DNA from: Alphaproteobacteria bacterium
GTDB taxonomy: Bacteria > Pseudomonadota > Alphaproteobacteria > Micavibrionales > Micavibrionaceae
Assembly (NCBI GenBank): GCA_023301785.1
Contig: JALZUF010000215.1
Coordinates: forward strand, 1 to 24,178
Direction of reading: 5' to 3'
Length of the DNA stretch: 24,178 bases
The notes under the pieces were generated by a model that worked only from the letters and a program-made list of their open reading frames with translations, ran no database searches and was not told where the DNA came from. How positions within the stretch are numbered: the first letter of the stretch is position 1; every line of letters begins with the position of its first letter. Positions 7,006 through 14,750 of this stretch are shown piece by piece. The position numbers and the translations under genes are program-made.

Positions 7006-9963
7006 ATGGAATTTACAATACATTTATACGGATATGCATATCACATGTTTAACACATTGAATGCTATTGCGATGTTTCGCAATTCTAGTTTGTATCCAGC
7101 AGCAATAAACACAATGGCTTTGATGGTGGCTGCTTATTATTCGCTCAGAATGGCTGGAGCAAGGGCAGAAGGAGAATGGCGTCAATATTTAATAAAAGTA
7201 GCTGGTATGGTATTAGTGATAAATGCGCTACTTTTGCCTAAGACTTCAGTAAACATCAAAGATCATGTAGAAAAGCATTTCTGGCGTGTTGATAATATAC
7301 CATTAGCGTTTGCATTACCTATTGGTATGGTCGAGCAGATGGGTCATTTAATTACTATAGGTTTTGAACAAGCATTTAGTGCAGTAAATGGAAGATCTGC
7401 ATTTAACTATTATCACCATGGTACGGCTTTTGGTGCAAGGCTTGCAAAAGAAGTAATGCATGTGCATGTACGTAATCCTGAATTTACCTCTAATATGAAG
7501 GGCTTTATTGAGCGCTGCGTTATTATGCCTGCAATGATAGGTCAGCAATTTACTAAGGAAGAGTTAGTTGCTACTAAAGATATGTGGGGTTTAGTTAGCG
7601 ATAATGCTGGAACATTTACCAGAACTCCAATGACTATTGATGGGGTACGTCAAGTACCTTCTCCAACATGCAGGCAAGCAGTTCCATATTTTGAAAAAAA
7701 AATGGCAATGTCTGCTAGAGCAGATATTACTGGCATGTCGATTAAGTTAAGAGCACCTGGTGCGGATGCGGGATATAATCCTAGCCACTTAAATATGAAT
7801 GCAGCTCTGACAAATCAGATATCTGCTTTATATGATAATGATGCTTCTGTTGCAGATACCTTGAAGCATAATATGATGATTAATTCGCTCAATAACTACA
7901 GAGCAGCAAAATATCCAGCAGTTAAGGCGCAGCTTCAGCATGAGGCTACAGGCTTTTTATCTGGTGACATGGCCGAGCGAGTGCTTACAGGATATTATGC
8001 AGTATTTAAGAATCTTATATATGGATCATTTATATTTGTAATGCCATTGATGTTATTAGCTGGTGGTATGGGTAAATATAGAGGTTGGATTACCATATGT
8101 TTATCGCTTCAGCTATGGCCACCTTTGTTTGCAATGTTAAATATGATGGTAGATACGGCATATGATCCAGCACATATTGTAAGTTATAGTGCGTGGGCTA
8201 CTGAAGTTAAGAGGATGGATTCTATAGCAAGTACGGCTGCAAACTTAACCTTATTAATACCAATCTTAGCTGTATATGTTACTCGCATGGGAGAGGGTGG
8301 TTTCTTACATATTGCTGGTTCATTGATGTCAGCAAATCAAAGTGCTGTAGCAGCAGGTGCAGCAGAGCAAGCTAGTGGCGGTAGAAATTATGATAATGAA
8401 TCTATCAACAACAGCAATCAAAATAACGTCAATGAGAACAAGTATGACAATACTCGTCAGTATGTCACTGGCACTAATAGCGGTATTAATCCAGATGGCT
8501 CTATGGAGAAGATACTACCAAATGGCAATGTGATTACAGTTGCTGGTGCTGGTACTACTTCTTCGGTTGGTGAGGCAAGTTATAGGGCTAGTGAAGGTAT
8601 AAGTACATCACTGCATGAAGGACGCAGAGAAGAAGTGCAGATGATGAATAGTGAGATGGCAAGTTTAAGCAAGGCAAAAGAATCATTAATTAGCCAAGAA
8701 GCGTCTGCTATGACTACTATAGCTGAGAATACTAGAACTGATAATGGCTATGATGTTGATACTAGTACTGATGAAGGTAAAGAGTTTGTTAAAACGTTGC
8801 AGGCGGTAGACCGAATGACAGAAAATAATGAATACACATGGTCTCAGAACGCTGAAGCTTATTTAAGAACCGAAGTTAGCCCACCTATTGCTGGAAAAAT
8901 AGCTAGTTTCTTAGGATTTGGTGCTAGTGTAGGAGGGGAAGTGCGTGCTAGTAATATTAGCCAACAGCAAAATAGCTCCTCTTCTGAAATTAGTGAGGAT
9001 TTAAATACATCTGATCGTAATAGTATTAATACAAGAAGCAATGAGCGTTCTGCGTGGATGGAAAGCAAGGGAGTTGATAAAAATCAGCAAAGCAGCATGA
9101 GGGAAACTAATAATGAATCAACTCGCCTCGAGAAATCCATAACTACTCATAAAGATAATATCGAAGGCTACAATAAGGCAATAGATCATGTAGAGAATCA
9201 TAATGCAGAATATTCAAAGGATATGACGCAGGATGTTATTAACGCTTATAAGAGTAATTATGGAGTTGGAGATAGAGAAGCAAGCAAAGCTGTGCTTGAC
9301 GGTAAGGACTCTGCGCAAAAGATATTCCGTCAGATTAGCGGATCCAAAGCAAATAATATCTTGCAGCAAGTACGAAGCACAGGAGCTGAGCTGAATGCTT
9401 CTAATAATGTATCTGACTTTATTAATAAGAACCAAGATGCTGTACAAAACAATGTTGGAAGTGATGGCGGCGCTGTATCTAAGTTTGCAAGTGATCAAGG
9501 TATGACTGGCGCGGATGTTGTAACTAATAATATAAATAAAACTGGTGATGAATTAAAAACAGCTCATGAGAGAAAGCTTGAGGAAAAAACCAGTGGTTAT
9601 AAAGATGCACAGATTACCAATGCTAAAACGCAAGAAGAAAGAAGCGGTGAAATAAAGAAACTAGAAGATGATAGGATTGGTAAAGGAAGGGTGTCGAAAG
9701 CAATCGCAGTAGTTAGCGATAAGGCAACTCTTGGCAATAGTGGGTCTAGTATAGGTCGTCCTTCACCTAAATCGCCTCAAAATAAAGAAGATTTAGGGCC
9801 GAAAGTTGTAAGGCCAGAAACAGAATTTACTTCTGCAGATATTAGTGATGCTAGAGAAGTAATAAATCAGTTCAACCCTGATAGCAAAAATGATGATGAT
9901 ACTAGTTTAGCAAAAGGTGCAAATGAATATGTGGATCCTAGCAAGAATACTAAAAAAGGTTAG
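7006..9963 (+). CDS. traG: Mating-pair stabilisation and entry-exclusion protein TraG
   Basis: TraG is a large inner-membrane protein; in F its N-terminal half acts in pilus assembly and mating-pair stabilisation and its C-terminal half in mating-pair contact and exclusion. Here it is 985 residues (F TraG is 938). The N-terminus begins with the family-like IHLYGYAYHMFNTLNAIAMF and has membrane segments near 32-50, 62-78 and 100-120, then a further cluster near 335-385 and 410-430 (including QLWPPLFAMLNMMVD). From about 440 onward it is hydrophilic, rich in Asn/Ser/Gln and mostly helical, as expected for the exposed C-terminal domain. AAGGA upstream of the ATG is a good ribosome site. Its stop overlaps by four bases the end of a gene on the other strand. 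Confidence 0.92.
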   Translation: MEFTIHLYGYAYHMFNTLNAIAMFRNSSLYPAAINTMALMVAAYYSLRMAGARAEGEWRQYLIKVAGMVLVINALLLPKTSVNIKDHVEKHFWRVDNIPLAFALPIGMVEQMGHLITIGFEQAFSAVNGRSAFNYYHHGTAFGARLAKEVMHVHVRNPEFTSNMKGFIERCVIMPAMIGQQFTKEELVATKDMWGLVSDNAGTFTRTPMTIDGVRQVPSPTCRQAVPYFEKKMAMSARADITGMSIKLRAPGADAGYNPSHLNMNAALTNQISALYDNDASVADTLKHNMMINSLNNYRAAKYPAVKAQLQHEATGFLSGDMAERVLTGYYAVFKNLIYGSFIFVMPLMLLAGGMGKYRGWITICLSLQLWPPLFAMLNMMVDTAYDPAHIVSYSAWATEVKRMDSIASTAANLTLLIPILAVYVTRMGEGGFLHIAGSLMSANQSAVAAGAAEQASGGRNYDNESINNSNQNNVNENKYDNTRQYVTGTNSGINPDGSMEKILPNGNVITVAGAGTTSSVGEASYRASEGISTSLHEGRREEVQMMNSEMASLSKAKESLISQEASAMTTIAENTRTDNGYDVDTSTDEGKEFVKTLQAVDRMTENNEYTWSQNAEAYLRTEVSPPIAGKIASFLGFGASVGGEVRASNISQQQNSSSSEISEDLNTSDRNSINTRSNERSAWMESKGVDKNQQSSMRETNNESTRLEKSITTHKDNIEGYNKAIDHVENHNAEYSKDMTQDVINAYKSNYGVGDREASKAVLDGKDSAQKIFRQISGSKANNILQQVRSTGAELNASNNVSDFINKNQDAVQNNVGSDGGAVSKFASDQGMTGADVVTNNINKTGDELKTAHERKLEEKTSGYKDAQITNAKTQEERSGEIKKLEDDRIGKGRVSKAIAVVSDKATLGNSGSSIGRPSPKSPQNKEDLGPKVVRPETEFTSADISDAREVINQFNPDSKNDDDTSLAKGANEYVDPSKNTKKG

Positions 9964-10613
9964 CGGTTGCGATGATAAATATTAGTAGATAGGTAACTAT
10001 ATGCAGGGTCAGTGATATAATTTTTACGTTCAATACGCCTCCTTTTTTGAGTTGGAGCATTATCATTCAGATAACCAATAAATTTACGATTAAATAAAAT
10101 AGAAATAGGACAATTTTTAAAAATGAAATACAAAGAAAAGCCAGAAAACAAGCAGGCAAAGAAGATTATAGAGTCAAGTAATTTAAATGAATCTTTGGAT
10201 AATATTGTTTCTGCAACAAGAAAAGTAAAGCCAACGCCTAGAATGGTAGCAAAAATAAAGTTGCTAGTAGGTAATTGTTTTTTTGTTAGAATAATGTTTT
10301 CACTATTGGCGAAAGTGCCGTCTTTGATAAAGCGAGTTTTGTTAGCAAGAGTCGTAATTAAAGGCACTCCTATAATAGTAAGCCATAATACAAGGCTAGA
10401 CCACAAATCAAACTCTTTTGAAGAGCTGCCCCATTCTTCTATAGTAAGAACAAAGCCAAACCCAGCACTCATGCCGAACCAAAAGAAAAAATTCCAGAAA
10501 ATGGTTTTTGATAACCACTTGGTTTTTTTAGTGTTTGCAGGTTTAACGGATTGCTTTTTAGGCGAGTTTTGTTCTTTAGGCATGTTCTTACAAAATGTAG
10601 CAAAATCTTCCAT
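9960..10613 (-). CDS. Hypothetical four-helix membrane protein
   Basis: I do not recognise this 217-residue protein. It has a basic, Lys-rich N-terminal tail (residues 12-36), four predicted membrane helices (about 36-58, 72-90, 117-137, 146-166) and a basic C-terminal tail with QKRRRIERK. The ATG at 10611-10613 has CAGGTA upstream on the minus strand. It is convergent with traG, overlapping by four bases, and divergent from the transglycosylase gene. The opposite strand is also open over most of this stretch, but the hydrophobic pattern fits this frame better. In F plasmid the position after traG is held by traS, a small inner-membrane entry-exclusion protein; a similar role here is only a positional guess. 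Confidence 0.62.
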   Translation of the reverse strand: MEDFATFCKNMPKEQNSPKKQSVKPANTKKTKWLSKTIFWNFFFWFGMSAGFGFVLTIEEWGSSSKEFDLWSSLVLWLTIIGVPLITTLANKTRFIKDGTFANSENIILTKKQLPTSNFIFATILGVGFTFLVAETILSKDSFKLLDSIIFFACLFSGFSLYFIFKNCPISILFNRKFIGYLNDNAPTQKRRRIERKNYITDPAYSYLSTNIYHRNR

Positions 10614-10689
10614 TAGTACCTGCAGTAATTATTGTTTTAAAACTTATAGCTTTATTATATCAAAATCACATCATGTTTTAAAAGCAATA

Positions 10690-11196
10690 ATGCAGGTTAT
10701 GGTAGTTTTTCTATTATGTTTACAAGGAGTGTGTAATGCAGCAACACCAGTAAATAACAGGGATATAGAGGATATAAACAACTTAATTGCAAAAGCGGAA
10801 ATTCAAAACAAAATACCAAAAGGACTACTTGCAGCTATCGCAAAAGTAGAATCTGGGCATAGAGAATATGCGATCAATGTTGGTGGTAGATCTATATATG
10901 CAGGATCTTTTGCTAAGGCATTATCTATTGCAAAAAGCAATATAGATTCAGGAATAACGAATATAGATTTAGGAGTGATGCAGCTTAATTATCGTTGGCA
11001 TGGAGATCAGTTTGCTAATTTAGATGAAATGCTCACGCCAGAGAAGAATATCAATTATGCAGCAAAGCTTTTGAAGTCACTATATAGCCAACATGGAAAT
11101 TGGCAAAAAGCTATTCGGCACTACCATTCAGCTAATTTAAAACATAGTAGAAAATACTCTAGGAAAGTATCTATGATTTGGTTAGCTAGCAACTAG
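10690..11196 (+). CDS. Secreted lytic transglycosylase, VirB1-like (SLT domain)
   Basis: The protein cleaves peptidoglycan to open a path for the conjugation apparatus. It has 168 residues. The start at 10690 gives a signal peptide ending CNA (residue 17). The frame is open far upstream, but that stretch is antisense to the membrane-protein gene and not convincing as coding. The SLT fold is shown by LLAAIAKVESGH with catalytic Glu54, DLGVMQLNYRWH (93-104), INYAAKLL (121-128) and AIRHYHSA (141-148). Its stop codon TAG shares its last base with the first G of a Tn3-type terminal repeat, so an old insertion may have set the C-terminus. A small lytic transglycosylase is a usual accessory of conjugative elements. 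Confidence 0.85.
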   Translation: MQVMVVFLLCLQGVCNAATPVNNRDIEDINNLIAKAEIQNKIPKGLLAAIAKVESGHREYAINVGGRSIYAGSFAKALSIAKSNIDSGITNIDLGVMQLNYRWHGDQFANLDEMLTPEKNINYAAKLLKSLYSQHGNWQKAIRHYHSANLKHSRKYSRKVSMIWLASN

Positions 11197-11236
11197 GGGT
11201 TGCGCGCAAGAACTGACATAATTGTAACATCCAACT
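11196..11236 (+). repeat. Solo Tn3-type terminal inverted repeat
   Basis: This 41-bp sequence matches the left end of the complete Tn3-family transposon at 19737-23661 at 37 of 41 positions. Bases 13-41 are identical; the four differences (positions 5, 8, 10 and 12) all lie in the outer part. The GGGG end faces the transglycosylase gene and the inner end faces the protease-autotransporter gene. No matching right end was found between here and 19737. Its only oppositely oriented partner in the window is the right end at 23621-23661. Confidence 0.88.
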
Positions 11237-11253
11237 AATTTTGTAATTTAAAT

Positions 11254-11259
11254 AAGGAG
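11254..11259 (+). promoter_or_regulatory. Strong ribosome binding site of the protease-autotransporter gene
   Basis: AAGGAG lies 10 bases before the ATG at 11270. This is one of the best Shine-Dalgarno matches in the window and supports that start. The promoter must lie close by, because only 73 bases separate the gene from the transglycosylase stop and much of that is the Tn3-type repeat, which contains a -35-like CTGACA (11214-11219). Confidence 0.6.
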
Positions 11260-11269
11260 AACAAGAGCA

Positions 11270-12970
11270 ATGAATAACAATAATAATTATAGAGAAAACA
11301 AATCAAGAACTAATTCAGCAAGTAGATTATTATTACTGCTAGCATCTAGTGCTGCTATATCAACGTTTGCTTATAGCAGCGCATCACTTGCTGCGGTTAA
11401 TCCTACTAATCTAGTAGATTCTAGTTATTGGTATCAGGATGAAGATATAAGAGCAATACTTAAGAATAGATTAAATGAGAATCAGGTATATGTAGCTCCT
11501 GCACTTCCCTTTGAAAGTCAGGTACTAGTTACAGACATAGTCCGTGATTCAGTAAATGAGGCAAGAACAAGGGGAGCTGCGCTAATTCCAATTAACTTTG
11601 GAAATACCCACTGGACAGCGCTTGCTATTAAACGTACAAATGCGGGTACTATTAAGGTTATTTATAATGATTCACTGGCAAGTCCAATAGGTGGTAGAAC
11701 TAATAGCGCATTACTTGCTAATATATTACAGCAAATCAACCCTACTATAGAAATAATAGATCTACAGGTGCATCAGCAAAGAGATGGCAGCAGCTGCGGA
11801 GCATTTACAGCAGAGAATCTAATTAAGATTGCAGAACTGGATGTAAGTAACTTAACTGATGATCAGCTGCGTTCTGTACTAGCTAGTATTAATGATGCAG
11901 GAGCTATAAGAAGTTCTCACTTTTATTTGCTATATGAAGGAGCAGATGTAATTGATGTAAATGCATTAAAGCCAAGAGCAGAAACTACAGCAGAAGAGTT
12001 TAAGAGCCAGAACAGGCAATTAATCAGAAACATCCTAAATGTATCTAGCTTAACTAATGATCGGCTAAATAGTCTAAATAGAGCAAATAGTATAAATGGT
12101 CTAAATAGTACAAATAGTTTTTATAGTGGTTTTGCTTCTGGTGATGATGATCTGAACTACGGGGCATGGATAAAAGGCTTTATTGGCAAAGAAACGGATA
12201 AGGCAAATATTGGTACTAATTCTAATACTAGCAGAAGCAAGAGTGATATACATGGCTTTGTAATTGGCGCAGATACTAAGGTCGATGAAGATTTAACTAT
12301 AGGGCTAGCCTATAGTCATATCGCATCTAATACTAAGCAGAAGATATCAGGAATATCTACTAATAATGATAAGATAAGCTCACATATATTATCTATATAT
12401 GGAAGTGGGAATATTGATGAAGATATATCTCTAAATGGGAACGTTTCGTATGGGAAGGCTTTTATTAAAACAACTCATACAGGAGCTGCTAGATCATCCA
12501 AACAAAAAGGCGATCTGTTTGGCTCTAACTTAACTGCTAATTATAATCTATATCAAGGTGAATCTGTAATAGTAGAGCCAAGAGCTGGTATATCCTATAG
12601 CAATCTTAAAATGAAGGGCTATCAAGATGGCTCAATTAAGATAGCAAAGATCAATCAACAGCAAGTAGATTTAAGCGCAGGGCTGGTGCTAGCTTCTTTT
12701 TATGATACTAATGCGTTTACGTTAATGCCAGAGCTTAGTGCTGATTATAGCCATACTGTCTGGAGCAAAGGCAACAAGGTAAAAATCAGTAATCGTTTAG
12801 ATCAAAATATTCTATCTCAAAAGATCAGTAATAATAAAGGCGCTATTAAGCTGGGTGCTGCTCTTAACGTGCTTGCAGATAGAGTGGAGCTAGGTGGTGG
12901 TTATGAGCATGTTATTCAAGATAAGAGTAGGGCACATATTGGATATATGAAGCTTAGAGTGAATTTTTAG
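11270..12970 (+). CDS. Secreted Ulp1/C48-like (CE-clan) cysteine protease fused to autotransporter beta-barrel
   Basis: This 566-residue protein appears to be a type V autotransporter whose passenger is a ubiquitin/SUMO-type protease. An Asn-rich N-tail leads into a signal peptide (hydrophobic 20-41, cleavage near SLAA). Residues about 50-225 look like a CE-clan domain: WYQDEDI start (54-60), catalytic His114 in THWTALAI, Asp134 in IYNDSL, oxyanion Gln170, and Cys176 in QRDGSSCGAF. The Gln-to-Cys spacing of six matches Ulp1. A linker (about 240-295) contains a nine-base tandem repeat. Residues about 296-566 form a beta-barrel with alternating strands (GAWIKGF, GFVIGAD, LTIGLAYSH) and a terminal Phe. 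CE-clan effectors acting on host ubiquitin-like proteins are known in Rickettsiales (Orientia OtDUB, Wolbachia CidB), but I know of none delivered by an autotransporter barrel. The substrate is unknown. The gene is cargo between traG and traD, beside a Tn3-type repeat. Confidence 0.82.
   Translation: MNNNNNYRENKSRTNSASRLLLLLASSAAISTFAYSSASLAAVNPTNLVDSSYWYQDEDIRAILKNRLNENQVYVAPALPFESQVLVTDIVRDSVNEARTRGAALIPINFGNTHWTALAIKRTNAGTIKVIYNDSLASPIGGRTNSALLANILQQINPTIEIIDLQVHQQRDGSSCGAFTAENLIKIAELDVSNLTDDQLRSVLASINDAGAIRSSHFYLLYEGADVIDVNALKPRAETTAEEFKSQNRQLIRNILNVSSLTNDRLNSLNRANSINGLNSTNSFYSGFASGDDDLNYGAWIKGFIGKETDKANIGTNSNTSRSKSDIHGFVIGADTKVDEDLTIGLAYSHIASNTKQKISGISTNNDKISSHILSIYGSGNIDEDISLNGNVSYGKAFIKTTHTGAARSSKQKGDLFGSNLTANYNLYQGESVIVEPRAGISYSNLKMKGYQDGSIKIAKINQQQVDLSAGLVLASFYDTNAFTLMPELSADYSHTVWSKGNKVKISNRLDQNILSQKISNNKGAIKLGAALNVLADRVELGGGYEHVIQDKSRAHIGYMKLRVNF
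12065..12127 (+). repeat. Nine-base tandem repeat in the autotransporter linker
   Basis: Seven imperfect units of a nine-base repeat (consensus CTAAATAGT) run in frame and encode an X-Asn-Ser-like tripeptide (LNS, LNR, ANS, ING, LNS, TNS, FYS). Slippage here would lengthen or shorten the flexible linker between protease and barrel in steps of three residues without breaking the frame. Confidence 0.8.
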
Positions 12971-12986
12971 CAGTAGAGTTTAGAAA

Positions 12987-13454
12987 ATGAGTAATAACAA
13001 CAAGGAATTATTAGGAGAATTAGAGTGCGCCATTAATAGTAATTCATTCTGTCGCGGTAATTTACTGCTTCCTAATCGGATATTTTGTTTTGAGAGAGGT
13101 GGGAGTTCTGAAATTCTAGTATCACTAAATAATAAGATGCAAAAGCCTCATTATTGGGGACATGTGTTTAGGCGGGGCGCAGAGTATGTAAGTTTAATAA
13201 TGGCAATAGATTATTGGTTTAATCCTAGAGGTGTAGAAGAGTTATTTAGTGAGTTTTGGCACAATTTAGAGGAGAGAGGCAATTGGCATCCAATAGGTGG
13301 AGATGTATTTGATGTTGCAAGTAATATGAAGGATGCGGTTTTTAATCTAGGTCGCATGATTACTAATTTTAATGAGGATTGGTCAGAAGATGATATTGAT
13401 TTTAGAGTGGTTCAGACATATCCATTCCCCAATCCTTTTAAAGAGACTGCGTAG
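12987..13454 (+). CDS. Hypothetical protein, paralogue of the gene at 14251
   Basis: I do not recognise this 155-residue soluble protein with no signal peptide or membrane segment. It is mildly acidic and aromatic-rich. It begins 16 bases after the autotransporter gene. Its middle (RIFCFERGGSSEILVSL) and its later EFWHNLEERG and DAVFNLGRMI segments line up with RIFSAIRNGRTEILILL, DFWENIARIG and GAMSNLIKII of the gene at 14251, so the two are likely diverged duplicates. Small acidic paralogues beside a secreted enzyme could be immunity-like or chaperone proteins, but nothing in the sequence proves that. Confidence 0.7.
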   Translation: MSNNNKELLGELECAINSNSFCRGNLLLPNRIFCFERGGSSEILVSLNNKMQKPHYWGHVFRRGAEYVSLIMAIDYWFNPRGVEELFSEFWHNLEERGNWHPIGGDVFDVASNMKDAVFNLGRMITNFNEDWSEDDIDFRVVQTYPFPNPFKETA

Positions 13455-13498
13455 TTAATATTATAAAGCATTATTAATTAAGAATGAGAAATTAAATT

Positions 13499-14254
13499 AT
13501 GTATGAAGCTTTAATCAAAGGGACCAATAAACTGATAACTATAGATACTTTTAAACGTCAATATGGTGAGAAGGCGGTGCGAGATGGTTTAGAGCTAATA
13601 TGTCCAGCTTGTCGCAATATTGTACATCCTTATGCGCTAGTTAGTTTTAGGAGAAAGGCTTGCTTTCACCATAATCCTAATACCAGCTGTATATATTTAG
13701 ATGAAAGAGATAGCTACATAGCTATTCCCAAACAATGGGATATTGAAAGCGGTAAAAGACTGAGAGCTTCTTTAGGGGATAAGGAATTTATCAGCAAGTT
13801 ATATTGCTTTTGTTTAACGTTGTGTAGAAGGGGGAATTTGCCAGTAGATAAGTTCATTGGATTAGTTAAGAAAGCTGATAAACGTAATCTATGGTCTCAT
13901 GCTGGCTTAGAAGAGTGGATTATAGGATTTGTATTATTGGTATTAGATGATTTTGAAGCGGAAGATAAGAGCGGGCGTCCTTATGTGTTTCGTTTTCTTC
14001 TGGAGCAGAATTTTACAAAACCAAATCCATTAATTACTAAATCTAAACAGAAAGTAGACATAGAAGATCTGACGCAGCAAGGGGATTATTTTCTAGTAAA
14101 GGTTTTTGATAATGGAAACCTTATGAGGCACCCAGAAGGGAATCCGTATTTAGTGAGTAAGGATAGTTGGAAAAAATTTAGCAAAGAATATGAGTGGGCC
14201 TATAAAAACCAAGGAGATAGGTTATTGAAAAGAGTCAAGGAGTTAAAGGAATGA
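13499..14254 (+). CDS. Hypothetical protein with an N-terminal zinc-ribbon-like motif
   Basis: This 251-residue protein is not recognised. Near the N-terminus (about residues 34-62) it has a CPAC pair followed by HP, RRKACFHH and a further Cys. This pattern of Cys and His resembles the zinc-ribbon head of CoiA-like and related nuclease-associated proteins, but the rest does not show a nuclease motif I can identify. The middle is helical and the C-terminus Lys-rich (LLKRVKELKE). It lies between two paralogous small genes and overlaps the second by four bases (ATGA), so the three are probably translated from one message leading into traD. Confidence 0.68.
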   Translation: MYEALIKGTNKLITIDTFKRQYGEKAVRDGLELICPACRNIVHPYALVSFRRKACFHHNPNTSCIYLDERDSYIAIPKQWDIESGKRLRASLGDKEFISKLYCFCLTLCRRGNLPVDKFIGLVKKADKRNLWSHAGLEEWIIGFVLLVLDDFEAEDKSGRPYVFRFLLEQNFTKPNPLITKSKQKVDIEDLTQQGDYFLVKVFDNGNLMRHPEGNPYLVSKDSWKKFSKEYEWAYKNQGDRLLKRVKELKE

Positions 14255-14745
14255 TATTAGATACTGAGATAAAGAAAAATATAGAAAAGGAGCTAGACGC
14301 TAATCCTGAATGTTTTATTGGTGTATTAAACGGAAGAAGAATATTTTCCGCTATAAGAAATGGTAGAACTGAAATATTAATATTGTTAAGTAGCTACTGT
14401 ATTGATGAATTTCTGCATTTAGCCTTCATCAATGGAAAGTGGTTTACTTCGTTACTGAGCGTGAGTGGTTATGTAGCTGGTAATAGTGATGCAGAAATCA
14501 TCAATGACTTCTGGGAGAATATAGCACGAATAGGTTATGATTTACCATTTATCTCAGATACTTCAATAGATTGTTTAGAAGCGGATAATCTTGATGGTGC
14601 TATGAGTAATCTAATTAAAATAATTCAATCATATAAAGAATCAGAATGGTACCAGAAAGGTTTTGCCGTGTTTGATGTATACGGCTCTGAACCCATAATA
14701 TCAGGCCCTAGTGATACGAGAAGATTAAAGAGAAAGTGGAGCTAA
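14251..14745 (+). CDS. Hypothetical protein, paralogue of the gene at 12987
   Basis: This 164-residue soluble protein has no known function. It starts within the stop of the preceding gene (ATGA overlap) with AAAGGA just upstream, a good ribosome site. It shares the EILILL core, the DFWENI motif and a C-terminal helix with the gene at 12987; over 17 residues around RIF...EIL the two agree at 9. It ends with a basic tail (DTRRLKRKWS) not present in the other copy. Translational coupling to the zinc-ribbon-like gene suggests the two act together. Confidence 0.7.
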   Translation: MILDTEIKKNIEKELDANPECFIGVLNGRRIFSAIRNGRTEILILLSSYCIDEFLHLAFINGKWFTSLLSVSGYVAGNSDAEIINDFWENIARIGYDLPFISDTSIDCLEADNLDGAMSNLIKIIQSYKESEWYQKGFAVFDVYGSEPIISGPSDTRRLKRKWS

Positions 14746-14750
14746 TAATT

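Noticed and set aside
10123..10689. Long plus-strand open frame upstream of the lytic transglycosylase
   Set aside because: It is antisense to a membrane-protein gene with a convincing hydrophobic pattern, and the transglycosylase has its own signal peptide starting at 10690.
14736..14750. GTG at 14736 as the traD start
   Set aside because: It would overlap the previous gene and the GGAG ribosome site fits the ATG at 14751.
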